Both the position numbers and the translations under genes were made by a program. From the IMG/VR virus record IMGVR_UViG_3300045836_000148, positions 1-63,678 of that record: 63,678 nucleotides of DNA. One strand, given 5' to 3'. Shown one piece after another: positions 45,310 through 52,858 of this stretch. The notes beneath the pieces were generated by a model. The model searched no databases, was not told the origin of the DNA, and was given only the letters and a program-made list of their open reading frames with translations. Numbering within the stretch: the stretch's first letter is position 1; every line of letters begins with the position of its first letter. This DNA comes from a virus.

Positions 45310-45624
45310 ATGACCCGTACCGTCACCGGCACCGCCACCCTGCAGCCCGCCACCGGCCCGGCCACGCCGCCGCCCGACCACTACCTGCTGACGCTGACCA
45401 ACACCGTCACCGGCCAGGTCATCACCGGCACCGCGCCGATGGGCTCGACGTCGATCGTCATCGACAACGTCCCGCAGGGCACCTACTCGTCGACGTACCT
45501 GTGCGTGACCGCCGATGGCACGCCGTGGTCGACCGCCGTCGCCGCCGACAACCTGTCCGTGTCCGACCCGGTCGCGACCGTCACCGTCGATGTCCCGGCC
45601 ACGCTGGTTCTGTCCGTGGCGTAA
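45310..45624 (+). CDS. small Ig-like/fibronectin-like beta protein, 104 aa
   Basis: AAGGAAA before ATG 45310. Thr/Val/Pro-rich with evenly spaced strands (YLLTLTNTVTGQVITGTAP, IVIDNVPQGTYSSTYLCVT), typical of an immunoglobulin-like domain. An isolated Ig-like protein under its own operator site in a replication region is unusual. It could be a head-decorating Ig protein expressed separately. Function unknown. Confidence 0.6.
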   Translation: MTRTVTGTATLQPATGPATPPPDHYLLTLTNTVTGQVITGTAPMGSTSIVIDNVPQGTYSSTYLCVTADGTPWSTAVAADNLSVSDPVATVTVDVPATLVLSVA

Positions 45625-45633
45625 GCGCGAGAT

Positions 45634-45657
45634 GACTTGGGCCTGGGTGCCCAAGTC
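45634..45657 (+). terminator. hairpin after the Ig-like gene
   Basis: Perfect nine-base stem GACTTGGGC-ctgggt-GCCCAAGTC, ten bases after the stop. No U-run follows, so it may be a processing or stability hairpin. Confidence 0.5.
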
Positions 45658-45694
45658 GCTCACGCTGACTGTTCAACCTCATACCCCACCACCT

Positions 45695-45943
45695 ATGCAA
45701 AAACCCACCATCGGCCGCGTCGTCCTCGTGCGCGCGCCGCAACTGTTCGAGGGCTGGGGCCCGGCGCTCGTGGCCCACGTCTGGTCGGACACGTGCATCA
45801 ACGTCGGCGGCTTCACGCCCAACGGCCACGCGTTCGCGTACACGTCCGTGACCCGCCACGTCGAAGGGCATGACGGCCTCGGCGTCACCTGGAAGTGGCC
45901 CGACCGTGAGCCCGCGGCCGCAGCGGAGGAGGCGACGCAATGA
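45695..45943 (+). CDS. small beta protein, 82 aa
   Basis: ATG 45695 lacks a clear ribosome site. TIGRVVLVRAPQLFEGWGPALVAHVW then AYTSVTRHVEGHDGLGVTWKWPD resembles small phage proteins of unknown role. The stop overlaps the next start (ATGA). Confidence 0.6.
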   Translation: MQKPTIGRVVLVRAPQLFEGWGPALVAHVWSDTCINVGGFTPNGHAFAYTSVTRHVEGHDGLGVTWKWPDREPAAAAEEATQ

Positions 45944-46119
45944 CCCTCCCCCTGCTCCCCATCGGCACGTCCGTGCGCTACGCCTCCCGCGTCCGCGAGG
46001 GCGTGGGCCAGATCACGAAGCACCTCCCGACCACGCGCGGCGTCTGGTACGAGATCACCGATCACGCCACCGGCGCCACGGTCAAGTGCCGCCGCATCCA
46101 GCTGAAGGTGCGTCCGTGA
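45940..46119 (+). CDS. small beta protein, 59 aa
   Basis: Short gene in ATGA overlap upstream and GTGA overlap downstream. IGTSVRYASRVREGVGQITKHL and WYEITDHATGATVKCRRIQL form a small SH3-like barrel pattern. The coupling on both sides supports it as real. Unknown function. Confidence 0.6.
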   Translation: MTLPLLPIGTSVRYASRVREGVGQITKHLPTTRGVWYEITDHATGATVKCRRIQLKVRP

Positions 46120-46460
46120 GCCGCGCCGGTGTCGCTGGCGCTTGCGCCGTCCTCCTCATCGTCTTCGGCCTGGTGTGCTGCGCCAAGTCGGAGAACCCTC
46201 CGCAACCCGTGGCCGTCGCCGTGCCACAGCCCGTCGTGCCCGTCGCGCCGGTGCAGGCCACCACGCCCGCCATCGTCGCCCCGGCGCCGGTGATCGTCCA
46301 GCAGGCCCCGAGCCACTCGGACGGCCTGGTCGAGGGGATGGTGCTCGGCCACCTGATGTCCGGCGGTGGCGGCTATGGCCGCACCACCGTGATCCACAAC
46401 CACACGACGACCGTCGTGCGCCCCACCTACCGCCCCACCTACCGCGGCCGTCGCCGCTGA
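46116..46460 (+). CDS. exported or membrane-anchored protein, 114 aa
   Basis: GTG start. Signal-anchor VAGACAVLLIVFGLVCCAKSE followed by a Pro/Val/Ala/Gln-rich stretch, then YGRTTVIHNHTTTVVRPTYR. The CC after the hydrophobic segment could accept lipid, but the preceding residue is not the usual Gly/Ala/Ser, so the lipobox is not canonical. Probably a periplasm-facing protein. Function unknown. Confidence 0.6.
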   Translation: MSRAGVAGACAVLLIVFGLVCCAKSENPPQPVAVAVPQPVVPVAPVQATTPAIVAPAPVIVQQAPSHSDGLVEGMVLGHLMSGGGGYGRTTVIHNHTTTVVRPTYRPTYRGRRR

Positions 46461-46465
46461 TCGCC

Positions 46466-46669
46466 ATGACCACCGACAACCAAGACCCCAATGTGACCCT
46501 GACCCTGCCGCTGTCCGTCGTGAACACGGCGCTCGCCGGCCTGGCCGAGCTGCCGGCGAAGCTGTCCCTCGCCGCGATCGCTTCGATCCGCGACCAGGCG
46601 AGCCGCGCGCTCGCCGCCGCCGCCCCGGACGCGGCGAACGACGAGTCCCAGGCGCCGGACGCGGCCTGA
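46466..46669 (+). CDS. small helical protein, 67 aa
   Basis: TTDNQDPNVTLTLPLSVVNTALAGLAELPAKLSLAAI with an acidic Ala-rich tail. The central part resembles a small amphipathic pair of helices. It is just upstream of the DNA polymerase gene; role unknown. Confidence 0.55.
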   Translation: MTTDNQDPNVTLTLPLSVVNTALAGLAELPAKLSLAAIASIRDQASRALAAAAPDAANDESQAPDAA

Positions 46670-46706
46670 CTTAGGTACTTCTCGAACAACACCTAGAGAT
46701 CGCAAC

Positions 46707-48884
46707 GTGCTGCTCCCTGAACCGTCCATCGACTTCGAGTTCCGCTCGGGCACCGAGATCAAGCTCGGCCTCGAGCGGTACTTCGCGTCGCCGGAGGCGG
46801 CCGTGCTCTGCATGGCCTACGACATGGCGGACGGCCTGGGCGCCGACCTGTGGGTGCCGGCGGACGGCCCCCTCGCGATCCAGCCGCTGCTCGATCACGT
46901 CGCGCGCGGCGGCCGCATCCGCGGCTGGAATCCGGTGTTTGAGTGGTACGTCTGGAACCTGTTCTGCGTGCCCCTCTACGGCTGGCCGCCGCTGCAGCTC
47001 TCGCAGCTGGTCGACACGATGGCCGAGGCCGCGGCGATGAACATGCCGCAGGCTCTCGACCGTTGCGGCAAGGCGATGCGCCTGCCTGAGGACAAGCGCA
47101 AAGACAAGCGCGGCAAGGAGCTGATCAAGCTCCTGTGCTGCCCGCAGGAGGAGCCGGTCGTTCGCGCGCCGGAAACCTACCGGCGGCCGGCGGACTACAA
47201 GACCGCCGTCACGCGCCATCGCAAGTGGCTCGAGCGCGGCGGCCGCTGGATCAACGACCCCGTGCTGCTGCAGGAGCTGTACGACTACTGCCTGCAGGAC
47301 GTGGTCGCCGAGGTCACGATCGCGCGCAAGCTGCGCCGGCTCTCGCCCTACGAGCAGAACGTCTGGATCGGCACGCAGGAGATGAACCTCGACGGCGTGC
47401 CGGTGGCGATCGACGAGATCCCGAAGCTCGTCGGCCTGATCGATCGCGAGACGCGGCGCCTGAACGCCGAGCTTGCGGAGGTGACGGCCGGCGCGATCGC
47501 CTCCGGCGCCGAGACGGCTGCACTGCGCGCCTGGATCAACGAGCGCCACCCGCTGGTCGTCGTGACGCTGCTGGACTTGTCCGACCCGGACGAGTTCAAG
47601 TACCGCGAGGTCGAGCAGGAGCTGCTTCCGAACATGGAGGCGGAGACGCTCGAGCGCGCGCTCGTGGAGCACGGTGACGCGATGAGCGCGCCGGTGCGCC
47701 GCGCCATCGAGATCCGTCTGTGCGTGTCGCAGACGTCGGCCAAGAAGCTCGTCGCGATGGAGAGTCGCGTCGCGGACGACGGCACGCTCAAGCACATGTA
47801 CGCGTACCACGGCGCCTCGACGGGCCGGGACGCGTCGCGTGGCGGCGTGAACCTGCAGAACATGGCGAGCCCGACGCTGTCGTCCCGGGAGATCGCGCAG
47901 GCGTTCATCGACTTCGTCGAGAACGACCCCGAGTTCGCCTATCAGCTGTGGGGCGACAAGACGATGGAGGCCATCGTCTCGTGCTGCCGCGGCGTGATCA
48001 AGGCGCCCAAGGGCTTCGTGTTCTTCGACGCCGATTACAGCTCGATCGAGAACCGCGTCTCGGCGTGGCTCTCGGGCCAGGACGACGTGCTCGAGCTGTT
48101 CCGCGAGGGGCTGGACGAGTACCGCGCGTTCGCCGCGCTGATCTTCGACAAGAAGCCCGAGGACATCACACCGGCCGAGCGCAAGTTCGCGAAGCCTGGT
48201 GTCCTAGGCGGCATGTTCGGCCAGGGCTGGCGCGGCCTGATCGACTACGCCGCGGGCATGGGCGTCAAGCTCACGCCCGAGCAGAGCCAGCGCATCACGA
48301 AGCTGTACCGTACCCGGTATGACCACGTCGAGACGGCGTGGTACCGCTTCGGCGATGTCGCCATGCGCGCGGTGCTCAACCCGGGCCAGTGGTACGACGT
48401 CGGCCGCGCGGCCGGCGAGCGGCAGTGGAACGGACGCGAGCTGCCGTCGATCCCGTTCGGCCGCGTGTCGCTGATGTCGGCCAAGGGCTACCTGTGGATG
48501 CGCCTGCCCTCGAGCCGGCTCATCGCGTGGGCGCAGCCCAAGATCGAGCGCAAGCGCACGCCGTGGGGCTCGATGCGCGACACGATCACCGTCGAACAGG
48601 AGACGGCCGCCAAGCAGTGGAGGCGCGACAAGCTGCTCGGCGCCTCGATCTTCCAGTCCGCAGTCCAGGCCATCGCGCGCGACATCCTGATCGCCGGCTG
48701 GCTTCGCGTGAAGGCCGCGGGGTACCGCGTCGTCATGCGCACGCACGACGAGCTGACCGCGCTCGTCCCCGAGGGGTTCGGCTCGATCGACGAGTTCGGA
48801 CGCCTGATGTGTATCAACCCCGAGTGGGCGCCCGACCTCCCGATCAAGTTCGAGGGCTGGGTCGACGTCCGCTTCCGCAAGTAG
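46707..48884 (+). CDS. DNA polymerase, family A (Pol I-like) with 3'-5' exonuclease, 725 aa
   Basis: GTG start. Exonuclease motif IDFEFRSG with D9 and E11. Polymerase motif A FDADYSSIENRVSAWL (D443 region), motif B AERKFAKPGVLGGMFGQG (about residue 491-507) and motif C RTHDELTALV (about 679-685), the standard catalytic residues. Length and insertions fit phage family A replicative enzymes of the DUF2815-associated module. It would be the main replicative polymerase, working with the primase-helicase on the other strand. Confidence 0.95.
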   Translation: MLLPEPSIDFEFRSGTEIKLGLERYFASPEAAVLCMAYDMADGLGADLWVPADGPLAIQPLLDHVARGGRIRGWNPVFEWYVWNLFCVPLYGWPPLQLSQLVDTMAEAAAMNMPQALDRCGKAMRLPEDKRKDKRGKELIKLLCCPQEEPVVRAPETYRRPADYKTAVTRHRKWLERGGRWINDPVLLQELYDYCLQDVVAEVTIARKLRRLSPYEQNVWIGTQEMNLDGVPVAIDEIPKLVGLIDRETRRLNAELAEVTAGAIASGAETAALRAWINERHPLVVVTLLDLSDPDEFKYREVEQELLPNMEAETLERALVEHGDAMSAPVRRAIEIRLCVSQTSAKKLVAMESRVADDGTLKHMYAYHGASTGRDASRGGVNLQNMASPTLSSREIAQAFIDFVENDPEFAYQLWGDKTMEAIVSCCRGVIKAPKGFVFFDADYSSIENRVSAWLSGQDDVLELFREGLDEYRAFAALIFDKKPEDITPAERKFAKPGVLGGMFGQGWRGLIDYAAGMGVKLTPEQSQRITKLYRTRYDHVETAWYRFGDVAMRAVLNPGQWYDVGRAAGERQWNGRELPSIPFGRVSLMSAKGYLWMRLPSSRLIAWAQPKIERKRTPWGSMRDTITVEQETAAKQWRRDKLLGASIFQSAVQAIARDILIAGWLRVKAAGYRVVMRTHDELTALVPEGFGSIDEFGRLMCINPEWAPDLPIKFEGWVDVRFRK

Positions 48885-48892
48885 GAGAACCA

Positions 48893-49525
48893 ATGGAAAC
48901 CAAGACCATGCACTGGGAGGGCCTCGATTACGAGACGGCCGGGTGCGGCAGCGAGAACAGCTGCGAGGGCTGCGCCTTCGAACACGTGCTGTCCGGCGCG
49001 TGCGACAGCGAGCTGCAGCGAAGCAAGCTGGGAGAGAGCTGCTACGGCGGTCGCTACATCTTCGTCGAGAAGTCCGACGAGCGCGTGCCGGCCGACACGA
49101 AGCCCACCAACCCGAAGGACGCCATCGGCATCCAGAAGGCCCCGATGTCGACCGTGAGTGGTGCGGTTCTGGCCGAGATCGGCGTCGCGATGCTCGATGG
49201 CGCGTGCAAGTACGGCCGCCACAACTACCGCGCGATTGGCGTGCGCTCGAGCGTCTACTACGACGCGACGATGCGCCACCTGCTGTCGTGGTGGGAGGGC
49301 GAGGACATCGACCCCGACTCGGGCCTGTCGCACGTCACGAAGGCGATCACGTCGCTCGTCGTGCTGCGCGACGCGATGATCCAGGAGAAGGTCACCGACG
49401 ACCGGCCGCCGCGCTCGAAGCCTTTCATGGGCTGGCTGAACGAGCACGCGAAGGCGACGCTGCAGAAGTACATGCTGCAGGCCGCGCCGAAGCACTACAC
49501 CCTGGCCGACGAGGTGACCGCATGA
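48893..49525 (+). CDS. dATP/dGTP diphosphohydrolase-like protein (DUF5664 type), 210 aa
   Basis: N-terminal Cys cluster (GCGSENSCEGCAFEHVL) then TNPKDAIGIQKAPMSTVSGA, AMLDGACKYGRHNYRAIG, YYDATMRHLLSWWEGED and SHVTKAITSLVVLRDAMI, the pattern of the dGTP diphosphohydrolase N-terminal family related to MazG-like enzymes. It may tune nucleotide pools near the polymerase. In phages with 2-aminoadenine such enzymes accompany PurZ, but no PurZ is seen here. GGAGAA precedes ATG 48893. Confidence 0.8.
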   Translation: METKTMHWEGLDYETAGCGSENSCEGCAFEHVLSGACDSELQRSKLGESCYGGRYIFVEKSDERVPADTKPTNPKDAIGIQKAPMSTVSGAVLAEIGVAMLDGACKYGRHNYRAIGVRSSVYYDATMRHLLSWWEGEDIDPDSGLSHVTKAITSLVVLRDAMIQEKVTDDRPPRSKPFMGWLNEHAKATLQKYMLQAAPKHYTLADEVTA

Positions 49526-49713
49526 ACGCCCCCGCGCTCTTCCTCCTGGGGCTGTTCAGCCTCGTCTGCGGCGGCGTCCTGCTCGTCTGCCTGATCCTGT
49601 GGCTCTTCGATCGCTCGGGCGAGCCCGATGACGACGAGCACATGGACTCGTCCTTCTGGGGCACCGTCGCCGCGATCGAACTCGCTGCGGCTCTCGACGA
49701 GATCGGCGACTGA
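49522..49713 (+). CDS. tiny one-TM protein, 63 aa
   Basis: ATGA overlap with the upstream gene. Hydrophobic segment LFLLGLFSLVCGGVLLVCLILWLF followed by an acidic region DRSGEPDDDEHMD and a short helix. First of a run of small membrane proteins. Role unknown; superinfection exclusion or a lysis-related function is possible. Confidence 0.6.
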   Translation: MNAPALFLLGLFSLVCGGVLLVCLILWLFDRSGEPDDDEHMDSSFWGTVAAIELAAALDEIGD

Positions 49714-49715
49714 CC

Positions 49716-49889
49716 ATGACCGCGCTCAAGACCATCGGCGTGATCGTCGCGCTCCTGATCGTTGGCGCCCTCGGCGCCGTGCTGCTGCCGTTCCTCGTGC
49801 TCTTCTTCGAGGGCCTGTGCGTGGCGTTCGCAGTCTCGATCACCCTCTACTGCCTGTTCCAGGCGATCAAACACGGAGTCTTCAAGTGA
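49716..49889 (+). CDS. tiny two-TM protein, 57 aa
   Basis: Two membrane segments (IGVIVALLIVGALGAVLLPFL and VAFAVSITLYCLFQAI) with a basic end KHGVFK. Two bases after the previous gene, and GTGA overlap with the next. The size and topology resemble small holin-like proteins. Unknown. Confidence 0.55.
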   Translation: MTALKTIGVIVALLIVGALGAVLLPFLVLFFEGLCVAFAVSITLYCLFQAIKHGVFK

Positions 49890-50047
49890 CCCTTCTCGGC
49901 GCGTTCATCATGGGCCTCGGTACCGGCGCCCTGCTGCTGATGCTGATGCTGCTCGCCTTCGGCGCCATCGGCTTCATGTTCGTCACTCCCGGCTACGGCT
50001 TCGGGATCAACACGTACCGCACGCAGGACGAGGACGACGAGTCGTGA
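49886..50047 (+). CDS. tiny one-TM protein, 53 aa
   Basis: GTG start in GTGA overlap. LGAFIMGLGTGALLLMLMLLAFGAIGFMFV is a long hydrophobic segment, followed by PGYGFGINTYRTQDEDDES. The acidic tail is similar in style to that of the 49522 gene. Unknown function. Confidence 0.55.
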   Translation: MTLLGAFIMGLGTGALLLMLMLLAFGAIGFMFVTPGYGFGINTYRTQDEDDES

Positions 50048-50247
50048 CACCGCTCGCCCTCATCACCGCCGGCCGGCTGGACGTGTACCACGGGCGGCAC
50101 GAATTCTCGAGGCGGCCCAAGCATGTGTCGACGTTCCTTCTGCCCGTCGACGTTACGCCGCAGGACATCGAGGACGCGCGTCTCGCGCCCCCGGTGACCG
50201 ATACCCCCACCCCCACCCCCACCGATCCCCAGGAGTCCCAAGCATGA
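50044..50247 (+). CDS. small soluble protein with Thr/Pro tail, 67 aa
   Basis: GTG start in GTGA overlap. PLALITAGRLDVYHGRHEFSRRPKHVSTFLLP then VTPQDIEDARLAPP and a Thr-Pro repeat. Same coupled run as the membrane genes; no family recognised. Confidence 0.5.
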   Translation: MTPLALITAGRLDVYHGRHEFSRRPKHVSTFLLPVDVTPQDIEDARLAPPVTDTPTPTPTDPQESQA

Positions 50248-50546
50248 CCAACGTCCTTATCGCCCTCGCTATCTCGCTGTTCACCGTCACCACCTTCGGC
50301 AAGGGTGGGGGCGGCGGTGGTGGCGGCCATGGCGGCTCGTCCGCGGGTCACGCCAGCGCCAGCGTCTCGCACGCCGCGCCGGCCGCCGCTCACGCTGCCG
50401 CGCCTGCGGCGCACGTCACCGAAGCGCCGACTGCGCACGTGGTCGCCGCCAAGGCGCCGGTGCGCACCACGCCCGCGGCGACCGTGCGCCCGCCGATCGT
50501 CATCAGCCACGCCAGCGCCAAGCCGGCGTCGGCCCCGAAGAAGTGA
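50244..50546 (+). CDS. exported Gly/His/Ala-rich small protein, 100 aa
   Basis: Signal peptide NVLIALAISLFTVTTFG with cleavage possible near residue 18-20, then an uninterrupted Gly run followed by Ala/His-rich low complexity and a basic end SAKPASAPKK. Periplasmic or membrane-associated, disordered. Function unknown. Overlaps the previous gene by four bases. Confidence 0.6.
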   Translation: MTNVLIALAISLFTVTTFGKGGGGGGGGHGGSSAGHASASVSHAAPAAAHAAAPAAHVTEAPTAHVVAAKAPVRTTPAATVRPPIVISHASAKPASAPKK

Positions 50547-50553
50547 GGCCGCG

Positions 50554-50952
50554 ATGCCCGCATACCTCTACCTGTATCTGATCCTGCTGACGCTGTTCGT
50601 CGCAGGTCACCTGCGCCAGCGGTCGTTCGAGCGCATGACGCGCGACGTACTCGCCGGGTACCGCGAGCAGATCCGAGAAGCCCGGCTCGATGCGCAGTTC
50701 GCCAACGATCGCCTCGACGCCGCGCGCCACGATTCGAACCGCGCGACCGTGCGCCTGGCCGAGCTGAACAAGGCGCTCGAGGACGTGCGCAAGATCAAGC
50801 TGCAGTTCCCGCCGCGCGAGATCAAGCCCTTGCAGCAGCTCGGCGACGCGCAGACCCTGGAACACCTGAAGCTGCAGACCTGGCTGCACATGCAGGAGCT
50901 GCAGCACCGCAACACGCAAGCCCAAGGAGCGCGCAATGCCTGCCTCCACTGA
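50554..50952 (+). CDS. N-terminal TM plus coiled coil protein (i-spanin-like topology), 132 aa
   Basis: AYLYLYLILLTLFVAGHL membrane segment near the start, then a long helical region with heptads (YREQIREARLDAQFANDRL, ATVRLAELNKALEDVRKI). This matches inner-membrane spanins (Rz) in topology. No overlapping lipoprotein Rz1 could be identified, and it is not in the late block, so the assignment is weak. Its end overlaps the HTH gene. Confidence 0.5.
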   Translation: MPAYLYLYLILLTLFVAGHLRQRSFERMTRDVLAGYREQIREARLDAQFANDRLDAARHDSNRATVRLAELNKALEDVRKIKLQFPPREIKPLQQLGDAQTLEHLKLQTWLHMQELQHRNTQAQGARNACLH

Positions 50953-51304
50953 ATCCGACGTGACGGCCAGCGAGGGCCGGCTCACGCGCGACGACCTGCC
51001 CCTCGAGGTGCAGACGATCACGCTGGAGCAGCTCGCGCAGCTCCTGGGCCGCAGCGCGCGCACGGTGCGCATCGACGCCACTAAGGCGCCGCACAAGCTG
51101 CCCCCGCTCGTCTACTTCCCGGGCAACCGCACCCCGCGCTGCCGCGTCATCGACTTCCAGCGCTGGATGGAGGGGGTCGCCCTGATGGAGCGCACGCGCC
51201 GCCAGGAGCGCGCCGAGGAGAGCAAGCGTCTCGGTGCCGGCGCCGAGCGCGGCCGGGTGCGCGGCGTGATGACGATGCGCAAGCAACCACAAGTCGACCT
51301 CTGA
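50936..51304 (+). CDS. HTH DNA-binding protein (excisionase/AlpA-like), 122 aa
   Basis: ATG 50936. HTH segment ITLEQLAQLLGRSARTVRIDATKAP followed by LVYFPGNRTPRCRVIDFQRWMEGVA, the layout of MerR/AlpA-type small regulators where the wing follows the helices. The Arg-rich C terminus is typical of DNA binders. Could be the excisionase or a middle-gene activator. The integrase lies 4.6 kb away on the other strand. Confidence 0.6.
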   Translation: MPASTESDVTASEGRLTRDDLPLEVQTITLEQLAQLLGRSARTVRIDATKAPHKLPPLVYFPGNRTPRCRVIDFQRWMEGVALMERTRRQERAEESKRLGAGAERGRVRGVMTMRKQPQVDL

Positions 51305-51314
51305 GGAGAACCCC

Positions 51315-51590
51315 ATGTGTGCAGTCAGCATGATCACCGACTACTACCGCGAGAAGTGGCCTGTCTACGACCCGACCATGCCGTCCGTCTCCCCGATGAT
51401 GCCGGTGTACTACGTGGCGCCGCCGATCGCGGTGACCCCCGAGCAATGGCTCGAGTACCAGGAACTGAAGCGCCGCATGGAGCGGTACGACAGGGACACC
51501 GGGCAGCCCGACTGCGTAAAGCCGGAGGTCGCCGCGTGGGAGGCCAAGGTCGCGGAGATTGTGCGCGGGTCGATGGGGGTGCAGTCGTGA
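51315..51590 (+). CDS. small phage protein with Pro-rich middle, 91 aa
   Basis: GAGGAGAA before ATG 51315. Opening CAVSMITDYYREKWPVYDP and Tyr/Pro-rich middle, then a helical part (QWLEYQELKRRMERYDRDTGQPDC). Short proteins of this type (MCAVSMITDYY) occur in many phages without assigned function. Confidence 0.65.
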   Translation: MCAVSMITDYYREKWPVYDPTMPSVSPMMPVYYVAPPIAVTPEQWLEYQELKRRMERYDRDTGQPDCVKPEVAAWEAKVAEIVRGSMGVQS

Positions 51591-51835
51591 TCGCGATCCA
51601 CACTGCCCTCGTCGACCACGTCAAGGATGAAGCCACGATGTCGCAGTACGAGGCGTACCTGGCCGTCGGGCTCAACGAACGCCTCGTCGCGGCCCGGCAC
51701 CGCGCGTTCAGCCCGCACGAGGCGATGCGCATGTGCGCGGCGAGCATCGGCAACTCGATCAAGGACATGATCACCGAGCGTGTCCTCGCGGCCGTCTACA
51801 CCGACGTCTCGGCTGCCGCGAAGGGGCCCCTGTGA
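51587..51835 (+). CDS. small helical protein, 82 aa
   Basis: GTG start in GTGA overlap. YEAYLAVGLNERLVAARHRAFSPHEAMRM and IGNSIKDMITERVLAAVY are helical segments. Unknown function. Confidence 0.55.
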   Translation: MIAIHTALVDHVKDEATMSQYEAYLAVGLNERLVAARHRAFSPHEAMRMCAASIGNSIKDMITERVLAAVYTDVSAAAKGPL

Positions 51836-52104
51836 CCAAGAGCAGCGACGAGAAGCTCGCGTACCAGCGCGAGTACAACGCCAAGCCCGAGAACGTGCGC
51901 AAGCGCGAGGCCAACAACAAGGCTCGCGCGATGCTCCTGCGCGAGGGCAAGGTCAAGATCGGCGACGGCAAGGACGTCGCTCACATCCGTCCGCTGAACG
52001 GCGGGGGCACCGACAACCGGGACAACCTCGAAGTGCGCTCCGAGAAGTCCAACCGCGGGTGGCGCAAGGGCCGCTCCGGCTACGACGTGGGCATCCAGAA
52101 ATGA
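51832..52104 (+). CDS. HNH-like small nuclease protein, 90 aa
   Basis: GTG start. Basic N terminus (KLAYQREYNAKPENVRKREANN) then DVAHIRPLNGGGTDNRDNLEVRS with HI-x-PL-x-GGG-x-DNRDNLEV, the HNH-type core (His, Asn, Asn). Small HNH proteins of this kind help packaging or cut phage DNA. Whether it is active is uncertain because zinc Cys pairs are lacking. Overlaps the next gene by four bases. Confidence 0.65.
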   Translation: MTKSSDEKLAYQREYNAKPENVRKREANNKARAMLLREGKVKIGDGKDVAHIRPLNGGGTDNRDNLEVRSEKSNRGWRKGRSGYDVGIQK

Positions 52105-52616
52105 AAGTCCTCTTCCTCGACATCGACGGCGTGATCAACAGCGTCCGCACCGCCGTTGCCAACGGCGGCTATCCCTTCGAGCTGGAGGAGCAGGAGGCGT
52201 TCGACCAGGTCGCGATCAAGCTGATCCGCGGGCTGTGCCGTGCGGGGGACGTGAAGATCGTCCTGTCCTCGGCCTGGCGCCTGTACCACGCCGTCCCGGA
52301 CGTCGCCGCCGCGTTCGACCTGCCGCTCATCGGCAAGACGAAGGCGGGCGGCAAGTCGCGCGGCCACGATATCCAGGCGTGGCTCGATGCGCACCCCGAG
52401 GTCACCGCGTACGCGATCGTCGACGACACGCCCCACATGCTGGAGAGCCAGGCCGACCGCTTCGTCCAGACCGACCCGTACAACGGCCTCGCCTGGAAGG
52501 ACTTCGAGCAGCTGTGCAAGCTCTTCGACGTGCCGCCCTGGAAGTGCAAGCCGCGCGACCAGGAGTGGCGTGCCAAGGAGCATCCAGTGCCGTCGTTCGT
52601 CGAGGTCGACGCATGA
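52101..52616 (+). CDS. HAD-like phosphatase/hydrolase, 171 aa
   Basis: Motif I FLDIDGVIN (Asp-x-Asp), motif II KIVLSSAWR, a Lys/Gly segment SRGHDIQAWLDAHPEV and motif IV YAIVDDTPHML. This is a minimal HAD-fold enzyme without a cap domain, like the HAD domain proteins often found in phages near nucleic-acid repair genes. A role in end repair or nucleotide dephosphorylation is possible. Confidence 0.8.
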   Translation: MKVLFLDIDGVINSVRTAVANGGYPFELEEQEAFDQVAIKLIRGLCRAGDVKIVLSSAWRLYHAVPDVAAAFDLPLIGKTKAGGKSRGHDIQAWLDAHPEVTAYAIVDDTPHMLESQADRFVQTDPYNGLAWKDFEQLCKLFDVPPWKCKPRDQEWRAKEHPVPSFVEVDA

Positions 52617-52858
52617 TCCGCTGCCCACATTGCGGCGAGTTGGGCGCGGCCGACGTCACCGAGACGCGCAAGGATCCTCGCGGCGTCTTTCGGCGCCGCC
52701 GGTGCTCGGGCTGCGCCAAGTCCTTCATCACAAAGGAGTGCGCCACCAAAGACCCGATGCCGGCGCGCCGCCGAGTCGATCGCGTGACCCCCGACGCGCC
52801 GCGGGGCGTGCGTGTCGCGGACGCCGGTGTCGCCGTGCTGCTGAGGGCGTGGCGATGA
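52613..52858 (+). CDS. small zinc-ribbon protein, 81 aa
   Basis: N-terminal MIRCPHCGELGAADVTETR and RRRRCSGCAKSFITKE form an NrdR/Ogr-like zinc ribbon (CxxC...CxxC). The rest is basic. Such proteins can bind DNA or act as transcription activators, so it is an alternative candidate for late gene control. Overlaps the next gene by four bases. Confidence 0.65.
   Translation: MIRCPHCGELGAADVTETRKDPRGVFRRRRCSGCAKSFITKECATKDPMPARRRVDRVTPDAPRGVRVADAGVAVLLRAWR

Noticed and set aside
46116-46460. Outer-membrane spanin (Rz1) lipoprotein
   Set aside because: A hydrophobic start and CC are present, but the residue before the Cys is Val, not Gly/Ala/Ser, the size is large, and it is not next to a clear Rz gene.
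48893-49525. 2-aminoadenine (Z) genome pathway
   Set aside because: A dATP/dGTP diphosphohydrolase-like gene is present, but I see no PurZ (adenylosuccinate synthetase-like) or DatZ gene, so Z-DNA is not supported.
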